From Dendrophyllia cribrosa (taxonomy: Eukaryota > Cnidaria > Anthozoa > Scleractinia > Dendrophylliidae): DNA of 64,000 nt. Under the pieces are notes generated by a model, which saw only the letters and a program-made list of their open reading frames with translations, was not told the origin of the DNA and made no database searches. The stretch spans positions 23,059,712 through 23,123,711 of the forward strand of contig JAJLRJ010000011.1 of assembly GCA_024195265.1 (NCBI GenBank). The letters are read 5' to 3'. This document shows, piece by piece, positions 19,911 to 31,258 of this stretch (positions within the stretch are counted from its first letter, which is position 1; each line of letters opens with the position of its first letter). The position numbers were made by a program, and so were the translations under genes.

Positions 19911-20889
19911 ACACAACATCCGAGATGTTTGTTTTCATTACGGATTTCACAACCAAAGAAGCGAGGATGTATTAAAGAATTCCAAGCAAGCGAGGGACTT
20001 AAAGGTAAAACAGGTTACATTTTTCGTTGGGAATTTATGTTGATATCAATCTGTGATTGACTTTTCCTCAGTGTTCTTGTGTAGTTTTGGAGAATTATTT
20101 TTAAAACGTGCTTAAATTCAGTTGTATCGATTTGTTGAATTTCATCCAAGGCAGCTCGGCGAACTCGATGCGCTATAAATGGTACGCGTTTTGCTTTAAA
20201 ACATAAACTAATGGAGATTTGAATAAAATTTTTCAAAAGAAGATTGTGTTGTCCATTTTTATGTGTTTGTTCATTCATTACATAGATTGAAAACCGATTT
20301 TATAGTTCTAACTTCACTCGCGTGGCCTTATGCAAATACGTTTGTGTATTTTTTCAATTTTGATTTCCAAATCAGTTTCTCGGGAAATTTTTGACAAGCA
20401 ACAACTGTATTTTGTTCGGAAAGTAGTCGTATTAGTTATTGTAGACGTAGAGAAAGATGTATTTGTGAACTTTTGTACGGTCTAAATGTACTGTGCAGAC
20501 GGTCGCGTAATACTGTTTTTGAGAATTGCTAAAATTGAAAAATAGCCCGGTCGTCATTCTTAATTCTTGTGCTTCCGACCTTTCACCTTAGTTAAGTTTC
20601 ACCTTAGTTAAGCTTGTTCAGGAAGCGACGCTGTTAGGCTCAGCCTATCTATATATATTAGGTTTTGTGGTGAACGTGAACACGCGACGGTTAATTTTCC
20701 TTTCTCTGTTTGAACTGGTAAGCCATTCCCTCAAATTCAGCTCCTGGACAATCCAGTCACATTAGACAAACTAAACAAATTGGAACAACTGCGAAGTAGT
20801 TTAAAAAAGCGCGAATCCTTTTTTCAAGTGACGTTTTCCACGGCGTTGCCGTCGTTGCTTAAGCTCTCTAATGAGTTTGATAAGAAAGC
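19911..20889. other. intergenic DNA, no gene recognised
   Basis: Short open frames only, none with a recognisable motif or splice context. Confidence 0.45.
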
Positions 20890-21027
20890 TATAGAGGTTT
20901 TGCACGGCAGCCATGTTGCATGGCAGGAACAATAGATTCTTTTCCCTATGGGAAAGAATGTTCTTTCTAATGCAAAACATTTTCATTGTTCCTGCCATGC
21001 AACATGGCTGCATGCAAAACCTCTATA
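20890..21027. repeat. palindromic MITE, 138 bp
   Basis: TATAGAGGTTTTGCACGGC at left and GCATGCAAAACCTCTATA at right. Both arms carry GCCATGTTGCATGGCAGGAA or its inverse. TA tips. Confidence 0.8.
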
Positions 21028-22000
21028 ATAAGCAGTTCTTTGCTATAGATCTATTTCAATAGATAATAATATATATTATAATTAAAATTATGCTGTACAA
21101 GATGGTTCTAATTATTGAATTTGGATAACATCTTACTTCCTAATGGTTACAAGCATCGTCTCATTTCAAGTGAAAAATTGGAAAACATCGTGCTGCACAT
21201 CAAATGTAGACCGTATTGCTCACATGCATGCATCGATTTGTTGTTGCGTCTTTTCCTTGCTTGCAGAGGTTTTCGTGTTACCCGGATTTCCTACCTCCAC
21301 TCCCTCCAATTCGGTCTTTAGATCCGATGGCCACGTTTATTTAGTCGTGTAGTAAGTTAGAAGTGTAATCCTTGTTAAACAATTAGGGTTGGCCGGATTG
21401 AAATTGAGTTGGACCGCGGTTTTGTCAAACACCTTCTAAACTTCGTTTAAATAACTGGCCCTTAGAGTTAATTGATGGTTTAATCACCTTTGGTGAATTT
21501 TAATCACTGGTGATTATAATTGCACATTTGTCTTCGAACACACAATGCTACGTCCTAACGTTCCTACATGTACTCTGAATGCCATTGTGCCATTCTAACA
21601 AAGGAGACTTGAATAATTACACGCCGGTGAGGCTGAGCCTGCACATAAAAGATTGTTATGGTATTTTTCGAAATTGGCTATAGTTTCCGCAACACTAAGA
21701 AATTTCCAGTCATAAAAGTGTGACCATTCAGCTGAAAACTATTGTCCAATACTTTAATGCCATCATTAGCATTCATTAGTAACCAAGCCTTTTGTAATTG
21801 TCGATGCTATTTCTCTCTAGTTTATGCCTGGATTGAAACGAAAGTAGGCTATCATTATTAGATAAAATTGGGCCGAGGTAAAGCGATTATTAGATCTAAG
21901 CTAGATCCGTGGTTAGGTAAGATTTAGGGTAAGGGTGACCCGTTATTGATATTAAGAAAAGCACCTTTTATAATTAAATTTTTCGTTGATTTGCCGGATC
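21028..22000. other. intergenic DNA, no gene recognised
   Basis: No convincing exon, RNA gene or inverted repeat. Confidence 0.45.
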
Positions 22001-22063
22001 AACCCAGTGGTCTAGTGGTAAAGGAGAGATGTTAGCATGCAGAGGTTCCGGGTTCGATTCTAG
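22001..22063 (+). repeat. tRNA-like sequence (pseudogene or SINE head)
   Basis: AGTGGTCTAGTGGTAAAGG resembles a D-arm/A box and GGTTCGATTCTAGG a T-arm/B box, 63 bp in all. The acceptor stem does not close, so a functional tRNA is unlikely. Confidence 0.5.
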
Positions 22064-22860
22064 GTAATTAATTGCATTTTTCTTTTTCTGATAGAAAAAA
22101 TAATTCTAAAATTTGTGAAAATTTTTCTAAGTGTCGCTAAAATGGCATCGACCGTTTACGAAAGGGAAATGTGCGACGCCGATCACACCGAACCCCAAGT
22201 ATAGTGGGCTCATAATTTTCACGCAGTGCACGCGTGCGTATTCTCGTAACCAGGCTAACGCGATGCACAAAAGTAGATACAAAAACACGGAGGAAAACAA
22301 AAAGAAAAACGGAGGACAAACCTTAACTCGTTGCCGTACCGACACGAGTAATAAGAGAAAGGAAATGACGAAACGAAACATATCAAGTAAAAGGAACTTA
22401 CATTATTGTCGGATTTGGCGAGAGTTCCATTCGATAACAGTTTCGTTTTCTTTCTATTCGAGCAACAGATAAATGGAAGTAATAAACTTAAAGTTAGACT
22501 GTTCACAGTCCCCTATTTTCCGTGTGATCAGTCGTGATTGGTCACAATTAACTTCGAGACAGCCGCCATTTTTGTTTTTCATGGCGAGTGAAAGCTGGGG
22601 AGAGTGCAAAAATCCCGTGGGGACGGGCGTTGGGGTTACAGCGTGATGGGTAGGGGAACCGAAAAAATAGGGATACTATAACATCTTCATTCCATCTCGT
22701 GTTCACGGCATCAGTTGCACCAGCAACGGCAGCACCCGATTGGTCAAATAGACAATGGATCATTAGAGCTTAGCAGAGTGTTGACAACTAAAATGACAGT
22801 TAAATCACCTGTTGTTAAATCACTTCACGGACAGTAGTAAGAGGTGGCGGTATGGCACCT

Positions 22861-23100
22861 AGCCAATCAGGAGCCAGCATTTGATGGCGTCAGCACATTC
22901 CAGCCAATCAGGAGCCAGCATTTGATGACGTCAGCACATTCCATTCTGATGATGTCATACATTCCATTCTGATGACGTCATCCCCCCACGATGGCGTGGC
23001 GATGGCGTGATGGGATCTGTTGGGTGACGGTGATGGTGATGGAATCCCCCCACGATGGCGTGATGAAATCTGTTGGGTGACGCGGGTGACGGTAACCCTT
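22861..23100. repeat. minisatellite cluster with CRE-like palindromes
   Basis: A 41-bp unit (CCAATCAGGAGCCAGCATTT…CACATTCC) is repeated twice (22861-22942), followed by two shorter CATTCCATTCTGATGA units and two CCCCCCACGATGGCGTG units. Exact TGACGTCA palindromes occur at about 22926 and 22973, with variants between. Confidence 0.75.
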
Positions 23101-23122
23101 GTTGGTGTGGAAAAAAAAACAT

Positions 23123-24925
23123 AAGTGGATTTGCAAAGGCATTGAAAAATTTTAATTCAAAATAGTACAACTACAAAAGTCTATGATATGGTATCGTAGG
23201 CATCCTTCAGTGATGGTATTAGTGGATCTGCGGGAGAAAAAAAGATCAGGGGCGGATCTAGGGGGAGGGTGCAGGGGGTGCGCACCCCCCCCCCCCTGGG
23301 ATGACCTAGTCTGCGTTGTTCGCTTTTAAAATTTGTTTACGTCACCCTTCAGTTACGTCATTCCTTAGAGGTGCACCCCCTCCTAAGAAAAATCCTGGAT
23401 CCGCCCCTGAAGATATGTAAGGCATTATAAAATCCTCAAAGAAATGCACTCGCCTTCAACTCGTGCTTCTCTGTACTTCTCTCGTGTTCTCAAAAAATCC
23501 CGCTTGCTCCATAACTCAACAATGCATTCAGTGCGTTTTTTTATTACTGTTTTTTTGTTCACTTACCACTTTCAAGCACAGCAGGGGAGGGAGGAGATCT
23601 GTGTATTTGAAGAAAAAACTTTCTACCAGTTGGGGGGAGAAAAAAAAATCAGGGTTCATGAATGAAGGTTTTTGCTATTATTAATGCCTCGTTCTTTCTC
23701 TCTAGATGAAAATCAATTGTAAAAGCAGTTGGGCCCTTATCAAAAAGAATCAATAAAGTCCCCCATTGGAAATGACTTTTGAAATGTACCGGCGTTGATA
23801 AAATCACAGAAGATATTGTCTTGAATTTGTAAGAATAAGAGAGACGAGAAGGCATGCCAGGTTACTTCCGATTCGATTGTCAAATTGGAGAGGAGAATCA
23901 ATCGATTGTTAAGAGAGGCGTTTGACCGATTGTTAACCAAGTTTATGTTATTTTTTTCCCTGTTGATGACAGACTTTATCCAGTGACACGTTTGGATGAA
24001 AAGTAAGGAAAACATTACATATTATTAAAGTTTGATTTTTTAGACTATTGTGTTATTTTATATATAAAGGTTTTTAAGGTTTATATTATGCATGTATTTT
24101 TTTGAAAAAAAATATAAGCTTTGTGGAATTCCGTTGAATGTTGTACTCAATATGTTTGATTCTACATTGCGGGCTAACTTTAGAAGAAAAAAGTCCAACA
24201 TTACAACGCACCAAGTGGGTCTCGAGATTAAACAGTGTGGGGGTTGTAATGGAACAATGTAGAAAAACTTGAAAAGTCACAAAAAAGAAAAAAAGGAAGA
24301 TATATCCATGCTGAGCCTGACTTGATTTCTGAATTGAAAGTGTAAAAAAATGTTACCCAACGCTGATGCAATGTTAGTCGAACTACACAAAAGTCGAGTG
24401 GACATTCTTTTAATAGGATGAAGAGCGTGTTTTGCAATTCGTTCAAAGAAGACGCTAAGCACGAATTTAAAGGCCATAGAAATATCCCAGCAGAAAAGGT
24501 ATCGCCCTGGTGCTACATTTAGGAACAAATTAACTCATTAGTGGTTTGTCAGTTGGAGTTTTTTATCCATCAAAGTGGAAGATTCGATTTCTGTGTTCAA
24601 AACTGAAAACCAAGTTCCTTCAAAGAAGATGCTAGGCACAAATTTAAAGAGCATAGGAATATCACAGCAGATGAGGTATCACCCTGGTGCTATATTCACG
24701 AACAAATTAACTCAATAGTGGTCTGTCAGTTAAAGTTTTTATCCATCAAAGCGGAAAATTTAATTTCACACTTTACAGTTGAAAAGAAAGTTCGTTCCAA
24801 GAAGTTGGGGAATAAACCCGACAAAACCAATCAAAGGCTCCTGTGCTTCCCGTGAATAAGAAATACTAACGCGTAACGCCATATTGCGGTAAGCTCATGT
24901 TGTCACATGTACTGTAAGGATTTTT
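23123..24925 (+). repeat. left arm L1 of a broken inverted duplication
   Basis: About 1.8 kb that reappears in inverse orientation at 38289-40088, for example AGTACAACTACAAAAGTCTA near 23163 against 40030-40050 and AGAAATGCACTCGCCTTC near 23440 against 39915-39935. Internally, a segment of about 190 bp around CACCCTGGTGCTA (24440-24800) is tandemly repeated. No coding capacity is recognised. Confidence 0.85.
23246..23410. mobile_element. 165-bp MITE with empty site in the other arm
   Basis: Ends TCAGGGGCGGATC and GGATCCGCCCCTGA are inverses and the flanks are AGA on both sides. The inverted copy of this locus near 39957 reads straight through AAAAAAGATAT without the element. A 3-bp TSD is thereby supported. 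Confidence 0.85.
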
Positions 24926-25039
24926 GACGAACGCTCCCCCAAAAAGGTACATCACTTTCATAATGTCCAATAATGTCCAAGAAAGGAAAAAAAAAGTGAT
25001 CCCAGCTGGATTTCGACGTCCAAGTCGCAAACCTTACCA

Positions 25040-25834
25040 CTGGTGCAAAATTCGCCTTCGCCTTCGCCGCCACCACAACCGCCACCATCGCCACCACCAC
25101 AATTCTACTGTTTTTAACACCACCACATTTCTATTGTTTTCACCACCACCACCACCAATGTCATTTAATATATAGTTTGTGGTGGTATGAAATTATGTAA
25201 GTACGGAAGGGGTACAGGAAGGGTACAGAGAGGGTACAGGAATGATACAGAAGGGGTACAGGAGGGGTACAGGAGGTATACATGAGGGGTACAGGAAGGG
25301 TACAGAAGGGGTACAGGAAGGGTACAGAAAGGGTACAGGAGAGATACAGAAGGGGTACAGGACGGAAACACGAAGGGTACAGGAAGGGTACGGGAGGGGT
25401 AGTGCCGGTGGTGGTGAAAACAATAGAATGGTGGTGGAGGTGGTGGTGGTGGTGGTAGTGGTGGTGGTGGCGACAGTGGTGGTGGAGGTGGTGGTGGTGG
25501 TGGTGGTGAAAGCATTAGAATTGTGGTGGAGGTGGTGGTAGTGGTGATGGTAGTGAAAACAAAAGAATTGTGGTGGAGGTGGTGGTAGCGGCGGTGCAGG
25601 TGATAGGGTGAAAACAGTAGAATTGTGGTGGAGATAGTGGTGGTGAAAACAATAAATTATTGCGGAGATGGTGGTGGTGCTATTGAACCTTCAAATTGTA
25701 AGTGATGGAAAATGATGGGAACTATTGCAACCAGTCGCCACGACTTGATATTTTTTTGGCCGAAAATTAGAAATAGTTCACGGCGACTTGCCGCCCCTGG
25801 CCTGGGTCTCTGCGGCAAGTAAACAAAGGATACC
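25040..25834 (+). repeat. left arm L2 with GTACAGG minisatellite and GGT microsatellites
   Basis: TGGTGCAAAATTCG starts a block with CCACCA runs, a tandem series of GGGTACAGGAA-type units (about 25205-25410), then GGT/GTG-rich microsatellite and a tail ending AAGTAAACAAAGGAT. The same block occurs inverted at 34998-35755. The open frames here (poly-Pro, poly-Val) are microsatellite artefacts. Confidence 0.85.
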
Positions 25835-26824
25835 CAGATCCTGGACTGAGCAGCAATCAGTGTTCCGGCTTAAATATGGCCAAAATTCAACAAGAATGTA
25901 TTATACATTTGGCGTGAAGGTGATATTCGCACTCCAAAACTCCAAAACTGCCGGTGCAGTGGGAAAGTATCTAAATCTACATCTCAAGTCATGCGCTTTT
26001 TTAATTTCGCAGAAGAATTTATTTCAAGCATTATTGTGGAATCACAACACCGTTGAAGTTTCCATTTACAGAGAGGAGGTTTTGAATTATACTATCACCA
26101 CCTGAAGTACGAACAACTAGCCGGTCACGGCATCACAAGTGGTCCGTTTGGACGGTCAACGTTCGATAACATCGACTGAGACCAGATTGGACACCTTTTT
26201 GAGACTTACATAACGGATTAACTGGTTAGCTTTCAGTTAAGGTTATTAGGGTTAGTTATTAGGGTTAATTAGCAGTTCATAAAATTTATGATTGGGCCTA
26301 AACAACCAGAGAAGCTACAATCGGCGAAAAAACTGTTGAGACTCACACTTTCGTTATGTTTTGGAAAAATGACAAACCCGAACTCTTAACCCCCCCCCCC
26401 CCCCCCCCCCCAACTAATGTCGCGTTTGCACACAGACTACGTGACCAACAGCACAACATTGGATAGGGGGTGGGGGTGGAGATCACTTTTTTGAGATAAC
26501 CTGATGGTAGAAGTTTAAGAAAAGATCATAAACTGGTTTTGGACAAAGTGTCTCAACTAGGTATGTGGTACTCTGGTAGCGTAGGCTCTGTAAGCCTAAT
26601 AGGCCTAGATGAGGTCAGTGCACTGGTTCAATCCTGAGTGGGGATTTAAGACTTTATTTTTAAAACTTTAAAATTCATTGAGTGTCGACATAACGTTATA
26701 TAATTCTCAATAAGGTGTCAGACCCTCTTCACCATGATAATATTGGGACGTTAATTAGAAATTCGTGACAACTTAAATTGTCCCTCTGAACATGCCAACT
26801 TCAAACACAACACCAATAAACTAG
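25835..26824. other. intergenic DNA
   Basis: No gene recognised. A 22-bp C tract lies at 26390-26411. Confidence 0.45.
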
Positions 26825-26988
26825 GTAATCATACGGTTTCGAGTTCAATTTGGGATTAATTTGCACGAGTGAGTTTTTCAAAAAGGCTCAAAATTGCACG
26901 AGCCGCTTCGGCGAGTGCAATTTGAGCTTTTTGAAAAACTCACAAGTGCAAATTAATCCCAAATTGAACGAGAAAACCGTATGATTAC
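26825..26988. repeat. palindromic MITE, 164 bp
   Basis: GTAATCATACGGTTT…TTCAATTTGGGATTAATTTG pairs with CAAATTAATCCCAAATTGAA…AAACCGTATGATTAC. The centre contains GCACGAGCCGCTTCGGCGAGTGC, itself a small hairpin. Confidence 0.8.
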
Positions 26989-29133
26989 TTATTAATAATT
27001 ATACATGAAAAAATTTGCATCCATTTTTGTTTGGAAATTTTTTTTTTTGGAAAAATGTTTTTTGGAAAAATGTTTTTTCTTTTTTTTTGGCAAAAAAAAA
27101 AGGAAAAAAATTTTTTTTTTCGATTTGTAATTTGCACTGGTGTTACACTTTTTGCACTGGTGTTACACTTGAACTGCACTGCTCTTAGCCAATCAGAATC
27201 GAGTAATTTTTTCATGTATATTATTAAAAATGGAATACCGCACGTCATACCAAGTTTATAGTTCATACGGTAGTTCAATAGCATCTAACGTCTGAAGGTT
27301 CACGTCCGGGCTTGTCTCGTGCGGTTTGGATACGGTATAGTGATGCATGTGTATTTACGATCTTCATCGGTTTCCTGATTGCGTACCGAATCTTCCTTTT
27401 ACATGCTATTTTTTATAAGAACAAACCGGCTTTATAAGAACACCCAGGCTGAGATTTGCCCAAACACTAGAACAAGCTAAGAACGAGCTCAGGCTGAAGT
27501 TAATGATTTCAGTATTTTGTTGAATGAAAGTCCACAGATAAAATTGTTAAGTTCCTGATTACGTTCCAACCAAAACTGAATTGATCTTTAATTTAAACAG
27601 TAACATCAACTTCAATTAAAACTTAATGTCCAGTCAACACTAGATGTATGTATATTTCGTTTAAAAAAACAGCTCAATTTGTCAACAACTTTACTACTGT
27701 TGCACATGAAGCCGACATAGAGCTTACAGATACATATGTTTACTACATTACCGCATTGTTTTTGCTGCGGAACGAGCGTAGCGAGTGAGCAGCAACATAA
27801 TCAGGATTTAAGAGAAATATATGAGAAAAAAATATAAGCTACGAAAAATCTCGATTTGATCGCTTTTTACCAGAATTCACTGCGCCACGCACACATTTTG
27901 GGCCAGAATTCACTGCGCCACGAACAATAGCCTCGCTTGCTGCTTCAAGCTTTGTAATATTTAGGTCCAACATGTGCCAGTCGTAATCGGAACTGAAGAG
28001 TCGAAGACTACCGCGAGTTGAGCGAGGACATGTGAGGCATGGTGATAGGACCGTTGGATAGCAAAGATTTTCGAAGATTGTACGGAATAAAAGACAAATT
28101 TATTTTTAAATCACTCCGACAGCGGTCGATGAGACTGAGCTGAGCGCGTGGGGACGCGAAACCTGAGCTGAGCGCGTGGAGACGCGAATACGATACGGCT
28201 AGCTAGTAACGCAACAAATTCATTATCAATGATTACGTTAAACCTAAATTTTCACACCTTCCTCGTGGTGAACGCGTCCTTTGCTCAACAATATTCTACA
28301 GACATTGCAAGAACTTGATGCGTGAATTACAAAACAAAATTAGTCTTATCAGCTGGAGTTTTCGTCGATTCATCCCGGTTACATTTGCTTTGCTTTCCCT
28401 CAAAAAACGAAAGCGAAAATTCTGTAATATCAGCGAGGTGATAAAACAGCATTATTACAACAAATTTATCGCAGCAATAACTATCTTTTGGATACACTAG
28501 TTTAGATCTAATCCAGTTCGAGGATCTGGAAATAAGAACAATTTAAGAACAACATTCAGGTTGAAATCGCCAAACAAATTAAGAACAGTTCAGCCTCAGC
28601 CAAAATTTTCTTGTTCTTATATAAAAAAAAGCGTGTATAAATAATAAAAGGCTTGATCATCGGTATGGACAAGCCTCTGGCACCCAGGGTAATTCGGAGG
28701 GGCTTATTTTCGGAATTTTACAAAAAATAAGTCTTAATCCTGAGCAATGATCTCAACGGATTCGGTCTCAAGTTTGAAATTATAAATGCGAAAATGTACG
28801 TTAAGCTTAAGAACACAGCTATTGTGAAGAATCGGCGATGAAATTTAGGATAAAGTAATTATGTCAACAGTATGCTTATCGATACGATCAAGAAAGAACT
28901 CTGCAAAAAGAACTCTACAAAAAGAACTCTTACACTGTATTTGTAAACAATCTCAACCAATCCGGCGAGTGACACAGGAAAATTACGAAGTGGGTGCGTT
29001 GCCAGTATGGCAACGACCCACTTAACAAAACCCAACAAGCATTGTGGTCGTTTCCGCATACTAATCGGTTGGTTTCTAGTAGTACTGTTTCTCAGTGAAG
29101 ACAGAAAGCCTCCTTGTTCTCGAGCAAACGACG
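26989..29133. other. intergenic DNA upstream of the GPCR
   Basis: Contains short A/T runs near 27040-27120 and a duplicated GAGCTGAGCGCGTGG(G/A)GACGCGAA motif at 28135-28190. No coding exon is recognised; the GPCR promoter presumably lies near its right end. Confidence 0.4.
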
Positions 29134-30024
29134 ATGAATAACAGCTCACTGAAAGACACATCAGACTGTTCCCTTCCAATGGCACAAGGGGTTGGTCTCA
29201 TAATAGCCCATTCTCTCACAGCAGGACTGGGCACATTTGGGAACTTCCTTGTTTGTGTTGCAGTTCTTTACACAAGCCCTCGTCTTCGCAGATACTCCAA
29301 CTACCTTCTCGTTAGCTTGGCCATCGCTGATTTAATCGTCACCATGGTGTGCCAGCCCATAGCTGTAGCAATCGTGGGTAAGAAGACGTTTGTTGTTGGC
29401 GACTGTGCAGAAAACTTGATACTCGCCAACGTTGTTATTTCGAACTTCTCCTGTGCTGCGTCAATTTTGCATCTTGCAGCAATCAGCGTTGATCGCTTTA
29501 TCGCCGTTATTTTCCCTCTGCGTCATGGCCACATAATGAAGAGTTACGGCTTAAAGGTCATGTTGATAGTTGTATGGGGTGTAGCGGTTTTATTTGCCTC
29601 TCTTCGCGTGTCCTTTCAGAAGGAAACAGCTTATATGGTTGCTGTTGGGTTTTTTATTAGTTATATCGTAATTATCGTGTGCTATATGTCGATTGCGATA
29701 TCGGTAATTTTAATGAAGAAAAAGAAAAGGGAACGCAGTGTACGAGGGCGCTCAAAGGTTGTTGACAATTCCAAAGCAGAGCGCCGCTTTGCCTTCACGC
29801 TGGCCATTGTAATCGGTGTGTTCACTGCATGTTGGTTTCCTTTGATCTTTGTTTTCTACTCTGCTGGGGAATCTCTTGTGAAGATGTATGGGACCGCGTA
29901 CCTGTGGATCGCCTTTTTGGCCTTGTCAAACTCAGCTATGAACTTCCTCATTTACAGCGCAAGAATCCGTGATTTTAGGGATGCGTATGTCTTGATATGC
30001 CGCAAGATTCTTCGTTGTGGTTAG
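29134..30024 (+). CDS. class A (rhodopsin-like) GPCR, single exon
   Basis: A 296-residue seven-helix receptor. The ATG at 29134 (MNNSSL) is chosen because the longer frame starts with GTG. The N-terminus has Asn-X-Ser sites (N2, N3). TM1 has GN (36-37), TM2 has LAIAD (Asp66), TM3 ends in DRF (120-122) rather than DRY, TM6 has CWFP (233-236), and TM7 has NFLIY (270-274) where NPxxY is usual. The TM4-TM5 loop is very short and has no cysteine, so the common extracellular disulfide seems absent, as in adenosine/melanocortin-type receptors. The ligand is unknown. It lies between the arms of the inverted duplication. A poly(A) signal AATAAA occurs at 30144-30149. Confidence 0.88.
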   Translation: MNNSSLKDTSDCSLPMAQGVGLIIAHSLTAGLGTFGNFLVCVAVLYTSPRLRRYSNYLLVSLAIADLIVTMVCQPIAVAIVGKKTFVVGDCAENLILANVVISNFSCAASILHLAAISVDRFIAVIFPLRHGHIMKSYGLKVMLIVVWGVAVLFASLRVSFQKETAYMVAVGFFISYIVIIVCYMSIAISVILMKKKKRERSVRGRSKVVDNSKAERRFAFTLAIVIGVFTACWFPLIFVFYSAGESLVKMYGTAYLWIAFLALSNSAMNFLIYSARIRDFRDAYVLICRKILRCG

Positions 30025-30966
30025 TATGATTCACTCCACGTTGTTGGCGGTGGCTCCAAGCTGAGACTGAGACCTGAGACTGTATGTATACAAAAGTCAG
30101 GATCGAAATGAAGCAGTTGAAGTTCATTATGGATTCCCCAAAAAATAAAGAAAAACTGTACAAATATTTACTGTAAATAATATTGACAACCTTTCGAGAC
30201 AAAAACGTTCTGAACATTACGTGATACATTTTTATTTACATAGACATGTGGGAAATAGAGGGACGACAAAGACCCTACTTTAAACAAAGTGCTTACATGT
30301 ATAACCCCCTTTTTATCGCAAATATCGATTCTACATCAAGTGAATAATTGAGTGATGGAATATTTCTTGATTTGAGTGTTGCATCTGTGAGTTATAGAGG
30401 TTCATATTTCCAATATTAGGTTGGATTGCCCTTTGGTCATGTGCCACAATTGTCGTGACCGTAGCGCAATATTTTCTTGTAGCTCTTTCTCGAATGATTA
30501 GCGACATATATGGGATGGGTGAACTGTAAAGTGTCACTGAGTCTCATTATGTTTTACTGGGCTACGGCGCACTGACGAGGGCCAAAAAGCCCGAAACAGC
30601 TGTTTGCGTGTTTATCATGTCAGATTTGGCCAACCATATGGTCATTTTGAGAGAATGCTTTTTCAAATTGTTTGATCGGTCCTTAACATAGCTTGCAGTG
30701 GTCTGTTTTTGCTTATCACTATTTGTATTAATTCAGTGTGGTGCAATAGATCCTTCACGGTATTGGACGTATTGAAGTGGTTTTCATACCTCTTTCGTTC
30801 CTATTTTTAAGCCTCGATAATCCGTTCAATTTGATATTAAAGTCAAACAATTCACGAAATTCGTTTATTTTGTTTTATTCTTTTTAGTTTGCTCGTGCTG
30901 TTGCTGTAAAGAAGAATACTTCGATGTATATTGGAGATTGACAAATGAGAACCAGGACCTTTCTTT
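30025..30966. other. GPCR 3' UTR and intergenic DNA
   Basis: A probable 3' UTR to about 30165, then no recognised feature. Confidence 0.45.
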
Positions 30967-31258
30967 TACTGCGCCTTTCAATAACATGTGGAATTTGAAA
31001 TTCAAATTTCCACCAACAGTTGCGTTTTACACTGCCGTCAATCATCTTGGCTTACCTCTCAGGAAACAGATCTTCACTTCAACGAGTTCAAAAGGTCACG
31101 TCCGTGCATTATGATTGGTAGGTTTCGATCCATTTTGTTTCTTTCTTTTTTACATGGTCCGTTGGCTTTCGTATTAATTCTGATTGACGGCAGCGAATAA
31201 CGCAACCGTTGGTGGAGATTTGAATTTCAAATTCCGCATGTTATTGAAAGGCGCAGTA
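30967..31258. repeat. foldback MITE, 292 bp
   Basis: TACTGCGCCTTTCAATAACATG at left (first 20 bases) and CATGTTATTGAAAGGCGCAG at right. The arms run about 60 bp and include GAATTTGAAATTCAAAT and CCACCAACNGTTGCGTT. TA tips. Confidence 0.85.

Noticed and set aside
22131..22506. Overlapping frames on both strands, up to 113 codons
   Set aside because: Low-complexity Lys/Asn or Phe/Ser composition, no domain, no conserved neighbour.
25165..25541. Poly-proline and poly-valine open frames
   Set aside because: They arise from GGT/CCA microsatellites and the GTACAGG minisatellite. The same artefacts appear in the inverted copy at 35242-35637.
26568..26645. tRNA-like segment (GGTAGCGTAGGCTC…GGTTCAATCCTGAG)
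   Set aside because: Only a weak B box; D-arm and acceptor stem do not form.
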